A stretch of 64,000 nt of DNA from Symbiodinium natans (Eukaryota; Sar; Dinophyceae; Suessiales; Symbiodiniaceae). Below, in pieces: positions 32,794-44,400 of this stretch (position 1 is the first letter of the stretch; each line of letters starts with the position of its first letter). The notes under the pieces are model-generated. The model was not told the DNA's origin and ran no database searches. It was given only the letters and a program-made list of their open reading frames with translations. Both the position numbers and the translations under genes were made by a program. The stretch lies in assembly GCA_905221605.1 (NCBI GenBank), contig CAJNDS010002301.1:374462-438461 (forward strand), in the 5' to 3' direction.

Positions 32794-33130
32794 GTGACCT
32801 CTTCCGAGTGCTGCTCTTGCGCCGCATTCGCTTGCCACTCCAGATCCCTCCAGCTCGCGCCCGCCACTTGCAGCTGCCAATGGCACAGAGATGGACTGGG
32901 AGACCACCGTGCCGTTTGCGCTACATCTGGGACGTTCGTTGCGAGCGCCGTCCCGCTTGAGCGCGCTCTTGCGAGAGTTTGCCGCGAAGCTGGAGCGCGG
33001 GTTGCCCTCTATGCGCGCTTCGCCGACATGAATCTTGATGTTCCCGTGCCTGACGCACGACGCATCGAAGTTGTTCGTGATGGACTGCCTGCCGCTCGGG
33101 GCACGCACATTTCCCGAAGTGCCTCGTCTT
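32794..33130 (+). pseudogene. Inverted RLE-type LINE fragment: zinc motif and nuclease start
   Basis: The plus frame from 32794 reads SECCSCAAFACHSRSLQL (shifted), then the zinc motif as CSCQWHRDGLGDHRAVCATS, then LERALARVCREAGARVALYA, MNLDVPVPDARRIEVV. It stops resembling the family at about 33.13 kb, before the catalytic Asp block. It lies in the opposite orientation to L3, head to head with its truncated 5' end, so a local inversion or independent insertion is possible. Confidence 0.75.
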
Positions 33131-33359
33131 CCCTGCCACCCTCAGGGTTGCATGGAAGGCACACTGATACCAGCGCCGGGCCGCAGTACGCAGGGCCAAG
33201 AAGCAGCTCGTCGCGGCGCGCACGTCGGCGCCTGAAGTTGAAAATGAATTGTTAGGACCCCGGGCTGCCCACTTGTTGGCGCCCTGGTGTAGAAGCGATG
33301 CCTCGGGCTCGCGGGCTCGGCTTATGGCGGTCAGCCAGGCTCCTGCTTGCGGGCCAGCC

Positions 33360-34060
33360 TATGATCGGAGCAAGGCGCAAGCGGCCGGCGTCATGAAACA
33401 TGCGCGATGCACAATGCCGCCAACCGTAAGATGGTCGAGCTGGGCGGGCACCCCTGACGACTTCGTCCCAAGAAGGGCTTCGGTTTGTAAGAGATGGCGT
33501 GCCACCGCCGCTCCCTTGAGACCCGACGCAGCGGCCCCGCCCATGGCGAACTGGCACGCCCAGGTATCAGCGTAAAGCGGCGCGGGTCGTAGGTTGCCTT
33601 GGAATTTACCGGCATTGATTGCCAGATGCCCGGTCTAGGGGGGGAAGGTTGAGAGCCCTTCTGGAAGCGGCACTTGGCTGGTTTGGGGTTCTTTTGGTGG
33701 GGTCGCGCGACACTGCGAGCATCTCGGGGTGAGCGGGGAAGCATCACCCGTGCGGCGGACGGTTTGAAAGCGAGTCCATGACCGGCGCTGGGACATTTGA
33801 CTGCACGAGTCTGGACAACACCTGTTGAAGAAGTGGGATAGTGCTCGTTGCACCCTCCTCACGGCCCTGCCGCAGCGCCCATGCGCAGCGCAGGTTGTCA
33901 AGCCGCGTCCAACGGCGCTCGAGGTCGGCGCAGGTCCCGGAGAGCATCCAACGGCGCCCCCTGCGTCGAAGCTCGGATGCCGGGACACGGGTTTGACGGG
34001 GCGCTCGGAACAGAAGCAGGCGCGGCATGAGGCGAAACAGCAAATTCACGGTGGGCACCG
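33360..34060 (-). pseudogene. RLE-type LINE fragments: pre-RT and pre-zinc segments
   Basis: The frame at 33744-34058 has LLFRLMPRLLLFRAPRQTRV and LERRWTRLDNLRCAW, matching the L2 pre-RT region (KLFLLAPRMLLARPEQQGS). The frame at 33359-33544 has KGAAVARHLLQTEAL and RACFMTPAACALLRS, matching the region before the L2 zinc motif (PPSSQALLRSQAGPQ). RT motifs between these are absent, implying an internal deletion. Confidence 0.55.
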
Positions 34061-34099
34061 GGACGAGCTGCTGCTTCGCATCACGATGGCGCGCAACAT

Positions 34100-34380
34100 A
34101 TGCGAGAAGTCGTGATGCCCATCATCAGCTACTCCCCAAACAGCCTGAACAAGGGCGACTGCGTTTTTCCTTACCACTCCGCAACAGCCCTTGTGGCCGG
34201 CTGCGGAGCAAACGTAAACGCGTACGGCGACCACACCCTGGCATGTCCGCGCACCGGTCTGCTGGCCCGCAGGACGAAAATACTCGAGCCGGCATGGGTC
34301 GTAGCCCGGGAGGCTGTTGGCCCCGAGGGGCATGCGCCAGCCCGGGTGGCGCGAAGTTTTGAAGGATTTCAAGCCTGCAA
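34100..34380 (+). pseudogene. RLE-type LINE fragment: zinc motif
   Basis: The plus frame contains CGANVNAYGDHTLACPRTGLL followed by ARRTKILEPAWVVAREAVGP, close to L2's HALACPRTGLLARRAKIVER. This copy keeps the Cys and GDH half that L2 has lost. It ends before the nuclease. Confidence 0.7.
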
Positions 34381-34402
34381 AAGATTGGAGTACGGTTTGT
34401 AA

Positions 34403-36333
34403 GGTTATGGAATTAAGTTGCTTGCATGACAACCTCGCTGCAGAGGAGGAAACCAGTGTCTGACCGGCTCAGCGCCGAGCCCATGCCCGGGCAGATCAGC
34501 GGCCAGGATTCGATGCCCATCTTCCCGCAACAATGACCATACTGCGGACCACGTTTCCTCCAACCGGTTCTCACAGCAGGCTCGCAAGAAGACTATGAAC
34601 TTTCATGGGTGCTTATCCAGCCAAGCCACCACTCTCAGCCTCAGCCCACGTACTTGATTTGCGTTTGCTTTGTCAGATTGTAACGCACTGTAAGGTGAAT
34701 GCCTTGCATCATGCATCAGAACCACTGTCTTGTCGGACCAGCTTGGTGGGGTGGCCATTGCATTGATTTGACGCGACCTGGGGTGCTATGACGACTTCGA
34801 CGATGGCATGCTGGTGAAAGCTTCGCTTCTGAGCCCCCATCTGCCCAGCTGTCGTAGCCTGCAATGTGTACCTGCGGATTCACCATCTGTCGAGCCACAA
34901 CATGAATTGGTTCATCGATGGCCTGGTAGCATCCAACAATGGTGCTGACAACTCCTGTCGACAAATCACTCTGCTGCAACATGCTGAAACGAGACTACAC
35001 TACAGGCGGTACTACTCCGATTGTTCCTCGTAGGGTGCCCCATCAAGTTTGTCCACAATTCTTCGGTGTGAGCGCCACAAGTGTGCATACCTGCGCAGGC
35101 ATGAACAACATGTTGTGCATCGCAAAAATGTGATCTTGAGAGGCGGGCAGGGCGATGCAAACTCCCACCCAACTCCGTCGCGGCAGCATGCCGGCTTTGT
35201 GACGAAAACGCAGCAGCAATGTGGCATACAACGATCAACCAGGTCCCACCGAGCTAAGACGGGTGAGCAAGAAACCTACGGCATCCAGAAGACCTTTTTT
35301 CAGACTCGAAAAACCCAAGAGATGGAAGCCCAACCAGAACCTTTGCACCCTCAACGCTGGCCCCTTTATTCCAAGCCATCCCCAAGCTTTTCAACAATGA
35401 TGGAAAAAACAACGGCTCTCGCGTCAATTGATATTTCCTTGGTTCCTCACCGACAGAACTCCCAATGACAAAAACGGATTTCATGCAGAGTGCATGAGTG
35501 TCCTGCACTTCTACCTTCAAACCCAAACAATGATGTTTTTGAAGCATACTTGGAAGGAACCTCGATGATTTTGGGGACGACAAATAGAGGCTGATCGATT
35601 TTCGCTCAAGTATTTTCCTCGCCCATGGTTCCCCGTTGATTGCTCGATGGGAGTATGGGTTCGTCATCATGGCCAAAGGATGCAAACACCAATAATCACA
35701 AGAAACAAACTACCTGTATCGTTCTTCTGTTGCACACCTCGCCATGTATGTGCCAACCCAAGGCATCTGCGACCACCAAGAAAGACATCATCGGCGGCCA
35801 CCAGAATGCTGCAACGAAAAACACACAACACGTTCTTCACCGTAACATGGCATTTGCGAGCACCCTGTTGCTCATCGGCTGTCAAAGGAGGCCGCTAGCA
35901 CGTCGCCATGTGGCGAGTGCTTCGCTAGTTTTCAAGATCACGCAGGTCCCCCCGGCCCATCGCGACCCACGCATGCAGCTTGTGCTCGAGAGCTCATAAG
36001 TCTTTTAAGTTTAATCCCTACACCCGGTCCGTTTGGCCTGCCACCGCCGCTTAGTCGTCTTTGCCGAGAGCCAGATGTAACTCCAGGATTCGAAATGCTT
36101 CTGGCAGAGAGGCTCTTATTTCGTCCGCCAGCGTCTAGTAAGTAAAATGTTCACGGCCCAGAAAAGTCTCAGGCCTCACAAAGGTTCCAACGATATCTGA
36201 GGCCATGGGCCCTGAGTATGGTCCCTTCCTCTTGTTTAATGGGGATCCGAAGTATGACCCAATGTGTATAAGGGCCCATACTTGGAACCCTAGATCTGGA
36301 GGGTCAAAACTTCCGGTCGGAGGTTGCCCCTTA
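34403..36333. other. No recognisable gene
   Basis: Frames here are under 145 codons, overlap on both strands and show no domain motif. The sequence is less GC-rich than the LINE cluster to the left. I see no tandem array, RNA gene or terminal repeat. Confidence 0.5.
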
Positions 36334-36510
36334 CTGTAAATAGCAGCATTTCTGCTTCTTCAGAGGCTGCAAATTCTGTGAATAGCACAATTTCTGCAAG
36401 TACTGTAAACATACCGTACATAGCAGCATGTCTGAGTTTTCAGACGCTGCAAATACTGTAAGAGCGGCATTTTTTCAATTTTCAGAGGTTGCTGCTGTAT
36501 ATGCCAGCAT
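36334..36510. repeat. Degenerate repeat with GCTGCAAATACTGTAAATAGC words
   Basis: Two to three diverged copies of a 50-75-bp unit containing TACTGTAAATAGCAGCATTT, CTTCAGAGGCTGCAAAT and variants (ACATACCGTACATAGCAGC, TTTTCAGACGCTGCAAATAC). Confidence 0.6.
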
Positions 36511-37299
36511 GAGACAATAGAAACGCAAGGTAATCATACGTTTTGACATTAACGCAAGCCTGCACGGCCTAACAAAGCGGGGGGGTTGGGGGGGAGAGCC
36601 CCTCCCCCCCCCTTTGCAAACACAATGCTCCTGATGGGTTTGCCATGCGCAAACACAACATATTCGTCGAAGTGGCTTGCAAGAAATTCATATGCATTGA
36701 AGCAAGCTTTGCATAGCAGAAAAAATACGGCTAACATAAGCCGGGGGGTTGCTGGAGGGTGCAGCCCGGAAAGGGTTCTCATGGTGTGCACGGCGAAAAA
36801 AAACAACCCCCCTCCCCGCCTTATTGTTTGCAAATGGGGGCCTCTTGTTGAGCTGCGCAAGCTTGCTTCAGGCTTTTTTTTTCAAACCCTTTTGGGTTGC
36901 ACTCCCCAATCCCCGCCCCCCCCCCCCCCACGCTTTATTCTTTCCCGAACCCATCACACGAGCGTTGTGCTTGCAAATGGGAGGGGACTACAAAACGGAG
37001 TTTTCGGGTCGAGCCTGGAGCAGTTTCTCCTTTAGGAGTCCTCCTTGGCCAGGCCTGTGACCCTAGCGTGGCAGGACGCAACCTCGCCCGCGATCATTCT
37101 CTGCAGGTGAATCTGACACTCCAGGCCTTTGAGATCCTGGAGCTGACGCACTTGCATCCCCACCTTTGTTAGCTGCCGTTTGGTTGGCCTACCTGAGCTT
37201 TGGGGAGCAATCCTTGCATGAGAAGCGGCAGATTCAGTGATACCATCTCAGTGTGTTTTCTGATTTTCTGCTGGGTTCAGCAAATAACCAACGTAGACT
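36511..37299. other. Unassigned sequence with homopolymer G/C runs
   Basis: It contains several G or C runs of 8-13 bases near 36580-36610 and 36915-36930, and repeated TTGCAAA(T/C)GGG words. No gene is credible. It may include the 5' end of the LINE that follows. Confidence 0.4.
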
Positions 37300-38696
37300 T
37301 TGACATCGATAGAACCATCAGACAACATCGCAGCAACGGCAGCTTTCCAGACAGAGAGCGCCAAGCATCGGCGACAGAGGAGATCCAGAACCCGAAGCCG
37401 CACACGGCTTCGCAACCGCATCTCGGGACTAGTAGTGTTGGAACCAGATCAGGTGGAAAGAGATTGCTGTCTCTTGGAAAGACATCATTCTCGCAGTTCC
37501 CTTCCAGCAGCAGTCAGAAAGATGCAGCAAAACAAGCATCCGCCGTGGAAATGCGAGTACTGTCGCAGGATGAACAAAGCAGGGAGCGAGCATCGCGGAG
37601 CATGCGGAAGTCACTGGACCGTATGTGTTTCCCAGGATTCGTGGGAACAGTCAAGCTATGCCTCCTACTCGTGGGATCAGCGGGCACCGAAGTCTCCCCG
37701 TTCCCAACGCCCACGCTCTCCCCGCAAGCGGAGTGGTGGAGGAGCCAACTGGGGCAGCCAGGCTTTGGGGAATGGAAAAGGGTATGCCGAGGGGGGCAAA
37801 GGAAAGGACAAAAGCAAAGCAGCTGCTGTGCCTTCACTTACACAAATGCCACCTCCTGCGAACAAGCCGCAGATTGTCTTGCCCAGGACATCAGGGACAG
37901 CTTCCGGAGCCGCTTCCAGCTTTTGACAGCCCTGGTGGCACACCTATCGGACAAAGAGGATGTCCCAGCACCCTTGCAAGGAATGCTCGAAGTATACAAA
38001 GAAAGCCATGCTCGCGTTGCAGGCAAAGCCTTGCATCAGATGGTAGCTCGCCAAACAGAGGCGAGAACTGCTTTGCAGAAGTTGCAAAAAAACAGGCAGG
38101 GCTTCTTGGATGCTTGGGCGGACTATGTAGCCTCAGTGAGCGAGCTTTTTTCGACGCAGCTTGGCGAGATGGAAGACACCATGACGCAGTTTGAGTTTGC
38201 AGCTGCGGAGGAAGCTTGGCAAACCCAGTTGCAAGTCGACGAGTCAACTTGCCCGCTCAACAGGCGGGGAAGCCGTGACCAGAACCACGGAAGGGATGGA
38301 AGAGGACGAAGCCATGGTTGCAGCGGAAGCGGCAGAAGCCGGCCAAAGGCGAGTGCAACAGGAGAAGGCCGTGAATATGACGGCGCCTGCAACAAAAGCT
38401 TGCAGCTCAAACGTGTACATAGTGCATGGCAGACTGAACCACAGTCGATCCTAGGACCTCCGACTTGTGTTTCCTCCTTTAAGGGTCTAGGCAAGTGTGT
38501 GTCCTTTCAAGATGAGGGAGAAGAGGCTTTGCAGGCACGCAGGTCCAAGATCCGACGGATTCGCAGCGCCAGAACGGCTGCTCAGCCTTTGTCTGTGCTT
38601 CCTGCAATTGGAGGTGGTTCCCTGTCGAGCTCCACTGCCGAGGGATGGACGGAGCATCTCTGTTGGTACTCAGGTGCCCTTTTGCAATCTCTGTAA
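37300..38696 (+). pseudogene. First ORF of an APE-type LINE: zinc finger and coiled coil
   Basis: Two frames together encode a LINE ORF1-like protein. The first (37300-37926) has a basic Arg/Ser region, then WKCEYCRRMNKAGSEHRGAC, a RanBP2-like CxxC...C zinc-binding pattern, then SPRSQRPRSPRKRSGGG. The second (to 38696) has a helical Gln/Glu/Ala-rich segment (SDKEDVPAPLQGMLEVYKES and QTEARTALQKLQKNRQGFLD) that looks like a coiled coil. A frameshift lies near 37.9 kb. I infer RNA binding and packaging, as for LINE ORF1 proteins. It precedes the split RNase H of the same element. Confidence 0.55.
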
Positions 38697-38879
38697 ATTC
38701 AGGTGAAGTCTCCAAGGTGATTCTCCTTGCTTCGATGTTGAATGCTCCCCAAGAGTCAACGCAGGAACTTTGGGCAAGGCTTGTTTCCGATGTGGCTGCA
38801 CTGCGTGTGCCTTGGCTACATCTCTGGGACCCTGACATTAGTTACTAGTTCACTCGAGCTTCCCGTGTGGCTTACCACG

Positions 38880-39227
38880 TATGTCAGGGATCACAGTACT
38901 TGGCACAACGAACATGTCGTCGGCGCTGCTTGTGCTCCTGTGGCTTTTCACTTGTTCACCGACGGCTGAGGCTGCTGGTTGGGGTGCAGCAGCTTTTGGT
39001 GAGAGACTCGGGGTTGAACATGCTTCTTTTCAGTTTTTAGGATGGGCTTGCGGGCCGACCACACCGCGCATTTTCTCCTCAGACTGGGCTTGCCCTACGA
39101 CCAACAATGCTGCAGAATGCCATGGGCTCTTGGTCATGTGGGGCTTCGTGCGCAGTCTTCCACCATGGGTGCCTGTTTTTCTGTACACGGACTCGATGCT
39201 CACGATGAATGTGGCCCTTAGAAGATG
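38880..39227 (+). pseudogene. RNase H of the APE-type LINE, N-terminal half
   Basis: The sequence reads FTDG (38955-38966, just before a one-base shift), AEAAGWGAAAFGERLG, CPTTNNAAECHGLLV and VFLYTDSMLTMNVALRR. These are three of the four carboxylate blocks of RNase H1 (D, E, D). The frame stops exactly where the 4-kb repeat-filled element begins. The fourth block lies on the other side at 43.38-43.44 kb. Confidence 0.75.
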
Positions 39228-39692
39228 AAATCGCGGAATCAAATCGCTGCGATTTAAACACGCAGGCCCGAATCGCTTCTTATTCGGTCGTATTCAACCG
39301 TTGGAAACGCAAATCGCGCGATTCGGGTTTCCAATGCCAAATCGCAGCTTGTGCTGCTTTCAAGCAGCACTCGTGAGAAGTGGGTTCAATGATTTTTGCG
39401 TGTTTGGGAAAAATCATTTAGCCAGCTTGGGCCCAAGGACTTTGTCACTATTTCAGAAATTCAAGTTCAGGGGCGCTTTTAGGAAGCCTTGAATAACCGG
39501 AAACTTAGATTCAGAGAGGTGCTGGAAAGCCTTCAGTTGTTTGGAAATTCAGTTTACGGAGCCATTTGAAGGCCCTCATTGGTCTCGAAACTCGCACGTA
39601 GCGAAGTACAGATTTTCTTTCATGTATATTTGAGTAAGAGTTTAGAGTTTAGGGCTTAAGCTAAACACCCTCTCGCCCAACCCAAACTAGGC

Positions 39693-42600
39693 TTTTCAAT
39701 GTATGAAACAATCAGGTTGAGGATTTTTATCCAGAAAAGTACCATGTTCAACGACTTACTTCCGAGAGCACTGTGTGTTTTTTTGGTTTGTACCGAATCT
39801 GGTACTTCTGATGTGGGGGTGGGGTGGGGGGGGGGGGGGGGTTGAGCACGAAATGATTTTTGCAGGCCCTGGCAAAAATCATTTCTGATGTTTTTCCTTC
39901 AAGGTTTTTGGGATTTAGGGCTAACAGGCCTTAAGATCAGGGTTTCTTAGCAAACTTGTGGGCATGGTCCTTTGACTTCCAAGTTGCCCTACGATTTGCA
40001 GCGATTTGTTGGCGATTTGAAGCGATCCAAGCACAATTCAGATTCCAGGTTTCTGTCTTCCGCGACGTGTGACAGTCTTCAGGCCTGCCGAGGATTTGGT
40101 TTCTTTTGAGTTTCACGACCATGTAGGAGTGTCGGCTTTAGTTTTTACAGGGCTCCATCCATGGCACTTGTGTCTTCGTTGTGGCAGTATCATTTATGCT
40201 CGAGCTGGGTGTTTTTTGCACGGTTTTGGGTTTAGGGGCTAGGATTGAGAGTTTAGCCTTGAGAATCTAGGCTCTAGGCTCTAAGCTAGGCTTTTCAATG
40301 TATGAACAGTCAGGTTGAGGATTTTATCCAGAAAAGTACCATGTTCAACGACTTACTTCCGAGAGCACTGTGTTTTTTTGGTTTGTACCGAATCTGGTAC
40401 AGAAAAGTGGGGGTGGGGGAGAGGTGTTGGTTTGTAGCACGAAGCACGAAATGATTTTTGCAGGCCCTGGCAAAAATCATTTCTGATGTTTTTCCTTCAA
40501 GGTTTTTGGGTTTAGGGCTAACAGGCCTTAAGATCAGGGTTTCTTAGCAAACTTGTGGGCATGGTCCTTTGACTTCCAAGTTGCCCTACGATTTGCAGCG
40601 ATTTGTTGGCGATTTGAAGCGATCCAAGCACAATTCAGATTCCAGGTTTCTGTCTTCCGCGACGTGTGACAGTCTTCAGGCCTGCCGAGGATTTGGTTTC
40701 TTTTGAGTTTCACGACCATGTAGGAGTGTCGGCTTTAGTTTTTACAGGGCTCCATCCATGGCACTTGTGTCTTCGTTGTGGCAGTATCATTCATGCTCGA
40801 GCTGGGTGTTTTTTTTCACGGTTTTGGGTTTAGGGGCTAGGATTGAGAGTTTAGCCTTGAGAATCTAGGCTCTAGGCTCTAAGCTAGGCTTTTCAATGTA
40901 TGAACAGTCAGGTTGAGGATTTTATCCAGAAAAGTACCATGTTCAACGACTTACTTCCGAGAGTGTGTTTTTTTGGTTTGTACCGAATCTGGAACTTCTG
41001 ATGTGGGGGTGGGGTGGGGGGGGGGGGTTGAGCACGAAATGATTTTTGCAGCCCCTGGCAAAAATCATTTCTGATGTTTTTCCTTCAAGGTTTTTGGGTT
41101 TAGGGCTAACAGGCCTTAAGATCAGGGTTTCTTAGCAAACTTGTGGGCATGGTCACCATGGTCCTTTGACTTCCAAGTTGCCCTACGATTTGCAGCGATT
41201 TGTTGGCGATTTGAAGCGATCCAAGCACAATTCAGATTCCAGGTTTCTGTCTTCCGCGACGTGTGACAGTCTTCAGGCCTGCCGAGGATTTGGTTTCTTT
41301 TGAGTTTCACGACCATGTAGGAGTGTCGGCTTTAGTTTTTTCCATGGCACTTGTGTCTTCGTTGTGGCAGTATCATTTATGCTCGAGCTGGGTGCTTTTT
41401 TGCAGGAGGGGCTTGAGAGTTTAGCCTTGAGAATCTAGGCTCTAGGCTCTAAGCTAGGCTTTTCAATGTATGAACAGTCAGGTTGAGGATTTTATCCAGA
41501 AAAGTACCATGTTCAACGACTTACTTCCGAGAGCACTGTGTGTTTTTTTGGTTTGTACCGAATCTGGTACTTCTGATGTGGGGGTGGGGTGGGGGGGGGG
41601 TTAGCACGAAATGATTTTTGCAGGCCCTGGCAAAAATCATTTCTGATGTTTTTCCTTCAAGGTTTTTGGGTTTAGGGCTAACAGGCCTTAAGATCAGGGT
41701 TTCTTAGCAAACTTGTGGGCATGGTCCTTTGACTTCCAAGTTGCCCTACGATTTGCAGCGATTTGTTGGCGATTTGAAGCGATCCAAGCACAATTCAGAT
41801 TCCAGGTTTCTGTCTTCCGCGACGTGTGACAGTCTTCAGGCCTGCCGAAGCTGAGCCCGTTGAGATGCAGGATTTGGTTTCTTTTGAGTTTCACGACCAT
41901 GTAGGAGTGTCGGCTTTAGGTTTTACAGGGCTCCATCCATGGCACTTGTGTCTTCGTTGTGGCAGTATCATTTATGCTCGAGCTGGGTGTTTTTTTTTTT
42001 GCACGGTTTTGGGTTTAGGGGCTAGGATTGAGAGTTTAGCCTTGAGAATCTAGGCTCTAGGCTCTAAGCTAGGCTTTTCAATGTATGAAACAATCAGGTT
42101 GAGGATTTTATCCAGAAAAGTACCATGTTCAACGACTTACTTCCGAGAGCACTGTGTGTTTTTTTGGTTTGTACCGAATCTGGTACTTCTGATGTGGGGG
42201 TGGGGTGGGGGGGGGTTGAGCACGAAATGATTTTTGCAGGCCCTGGCAAAAATCATTTCTGATGCTTTTCCTTCAAGGTTTTTGGGTTTAGGGCTAACAG
42301 GCCTTAAGGTCAGGGTTTCTTAGCAAATTTGTGGGCATGGTCCTTTGACTTCCAAGTTGCCCTACGATTTGCAGCGATTTGTTGGCGATTTGAAGCGATC
42401 CAAGCACAATTCAGATTCCAGGTTTCTGTCTTCCGCGACGTGTGACAGTCTTCAGGCCTGCCGAAGCTGAGCCCGTTGAGATGCAGGATTTGGTTTCTTT
42501 TGAGTTTCACGACCATGTAGGAGTGTCGGCTTTAGGTTTTACAGGGCTCCATCCATGGCACTTGTGTCTTCGTTGTGGCAGTATCTTTCATGCTCGAGCT

Positions 42601-42900
42601 GGGTGTTTTTTTGCACGGTTTTGGGTTTAGGGGCTAGGATTGAGAGTTTAGCCTTGAGAATCTAGGCTCTAGGCTCTAATCTAGGCTTTTCAATGTATGA
42701 AACAATCAGGTTGAGGATTTTATCCAGAAAAGTACCATGTTCAACGACTTACTTCCGAGAGTGTGTTTTTTTGGTTTGTACCGAATCTGGTACTTCTGAT
42801 GTGGGGGTGGGGTGGGGGGGGGGGGGTTGAGCACGAAATGATTTTTGCAGGCCCTGGCAAAAATCATTTCTGATGTTTTCCCTTCAAGGTTTATGGGTTT
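39693..42900. repeat. Tandem array of five and a bit ~600-bp units
   Basis: Units begin at GCTTTTCAATGTATGA near 39693, 40289, 40886, 41458, 42072 and 42687 (spacings 596, 597, 572, 614 and 615), the last partial. Each holds TTGAGGATTTTATCCAGAAA, a G-rich run GGGGGTGGGGTGGGG, a perfect hairpin (GAAATGATTTTTGC, 8-base loop, GCAAAAATCATTTC), TTTGGGTTTAGGGCTAAC and GCAGCGATTTGTTGGCGATT. Units 4 and 5 share a 22-bp insertion near 41848 and 42464. The small antisense frame repeated in every unit is not supported as a gene. Confidence 0.93.
39850..39885. repeat. Conserved hairpin of the 600-bp unit (first copy)
   Basis: The arms GAAATGATTTTTGC (39850-39863) and GCAAAAATCATTTC (39872-39885) are perfect complements around an 8-base loop. 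The same hairpin recurs in every unit, near 40450, 41036, 41606, 42221 and 42836. A looser version (AATGATTTTT ... AAAAATCATT) lies near 39390-39420 in the left end of the element. Confidence 0.85.
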
Positions 42901-42954
42901 AAGACTTAGGATAAGTGTTTAGAACCTGGTCCGTCTGAAGGGGGGGGGGTTCGA

Positions 42955-43065
42955 GCACCAAATAACCCTCAACCCTCAACCCTCCACCCTCGACCCTCGA
43001 CCCTCAACCTTCAACCCTCAATCCTAAACTCTAAACCCTAAACCCTCAACCCTCAACCTTAAACC
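42955..43065. repeat. Degenerate CCCTAAA/CCCTCAA tract
   Basis: A run of AACCCTC, GACCCTC and AACCCTAAACCC words near the right end of the 4-kb element. It resembles a telomere repeat mutated toward CCCTCAA. Confidence 0.75.
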
Positions 43066-43275
43066 GGAGTCGAGGGTAGGGAAATTACGAGAGGTTTAAG
43101 CAACGGAGCTGCTCGAAAGATCTTTAACGAACCCCAGAAAAATCATTTAGCTTCCCCCTTCAAGTTCCCCTTGAAGCCTCTTTCTCAACCCTTATACATA
43201 CCCATTCAAATCGCGCGATTCGGGCTTTCCCCAAACGCGGCGATTCCAAAACGCTGCGATTCTAACATGTAAGAT

Positions 43276-44400
43276 GTGGCCACAGGTGCTTGCGCTTGCG
43301 CTGATGGGCCACTCGGTCGTCTACACCACGCCTTGCGGAGCTTTTGCCAGTTCTTTGAGCAGTCGGGAAGGACGGTCTCTTGGCATCATGTCTCTTCGCA
43401 TGTTGGGATCCGCGGCAATGAAATCGCTGACCGGGCTGCTGACAAGGGTAGGCTGGGTTTCGTTGACCGCATGCCAAAAACTGTGAGCAGGATTGTCGAT
43501 AATCCACTGTTGCCTTGGTTGTGGTGCGCCTGCCCATCTCGAGACATGCCGCCCTTGTCGGTACTCACTTCCGGTGCTCATGAAAAACAAGACGTTCTAC
43601 CGCAGGCATGCGTCGAAGCCATTGTTCAGGATGCAGCCGGAGTAGTAGCTCGCAAAGCTGCTGCAAATGCAGGGTTCACTCTCAAAGGTTGCTACTGCAA
43701 ATGTATGCACACTAAGGGCAAGCGTGCTGCGATCAAAGCCCAGGCGAGCGCAGCCGGCATTCATGTCTTAGCTTTGCAAGAAACCAGGCAAGAACAAGCG
43801 CAGCAGTGCACTGGTGAATGGCTACAGTTCGGAACCGCGGCCATGAATGGGCAAAAAGGCTGCGCTCTTTGGTTCCGATCGAAATGCATGCGCATTTCTG
43901 CGCAACAGTGTGCAGTTACCATTGCCCGGCCCGACCTCCTCTGTGTCTGTGTGCATGCCTCCCACATTCGTTGCGCCTTTGTCACTTTCCATGCCCCGCA
44001 TAGCTTGAGACCTGAGCAGGAAATCCGTGACTGGTGGTGTGATTGCGAAAGGCAGGTTGGCAGGCTGGCGGAGAAATGGGAACTTGTGTTGCTTGGTGAC
44101 GCCAACGCCCGAATTGGACCTCATGATCTTCCCATGGGGCCAGCGCCAAAGAAAATATGGCTGGGGCTCTCTTAGTCGAACTTGCCAAGCGCCTTGAGCT
44201 GGTTTTAGCCAACACTTTCAAAGCTGTCATGCGTGATGTGCCCACATGCACATGGAAGCAACAAAGGCTTAACTATGTTGCTGTTCCTCAAACGTGGGTT
44301 GCCGGGGCTTTTGCCAGTCCTCCAGACGAACTGGATCTGCTTAACCCGCATGAGGATCATCATCCGATCATACTCTGCTTTCTTGCTCCTCCGCTTCAGC
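43276..44400 (+). pseudogene. RNase H C-terminus and APE endonuclease of the APE-type LINE
   Basis: The frame opens at 43276 with HHVSSHVGIRGNEIADRAAD, the last block of RNase H1 (His and Asp). After about 85 residues it continues as an apurinic-endonuclease-like domain: GIHVLALQETRQEQ (catalytic Glu), CAFVTFHAPHSL and ELVLLGDANARIGPHD (Asp and Asn). After a frameshift at about 44.17 kb it reads CTWKQQ, LNYVAVPQTW and LLNPHEDHHPIIL, the conserved Asp-His near 44350-44365. The nuclease would nick the target to prime reverse transcription. RNase H upstream of APE in one frame is an unusual order. Confidence 0.75.

Larger units (their letters stand above)
39228..43270. mobile_element. 4-kb non-coding element with internal ~600-bp tandem repeats
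   Basis: It splits an RNase H domain and is flanked by a 6-bp duplication AAGATG (39222-39227 and 43271-43276). Both ends are rich in AATCGC palindromes: the left begins AAATCGCGGAATCAAATCGC, and AAATCGCGCGATTCGGG occurs inside each end (about 39309 and 43207). The middle is tandem ~600-bp units. No protein-coding capacity is visible. It may be a non-autonomous DNA transposon or Helitron-like element whose interior amplified; the family cannot be named from sequence alone. Confidence 0.65.

Noticed and set aside
39937-42516. Small antisense frame of 61-68 codons repeated in each ~600-bp unit
   Set aside because: It exists because the unit is repeated; no homology, no start context, and it contains the variable 22-bp insertion.
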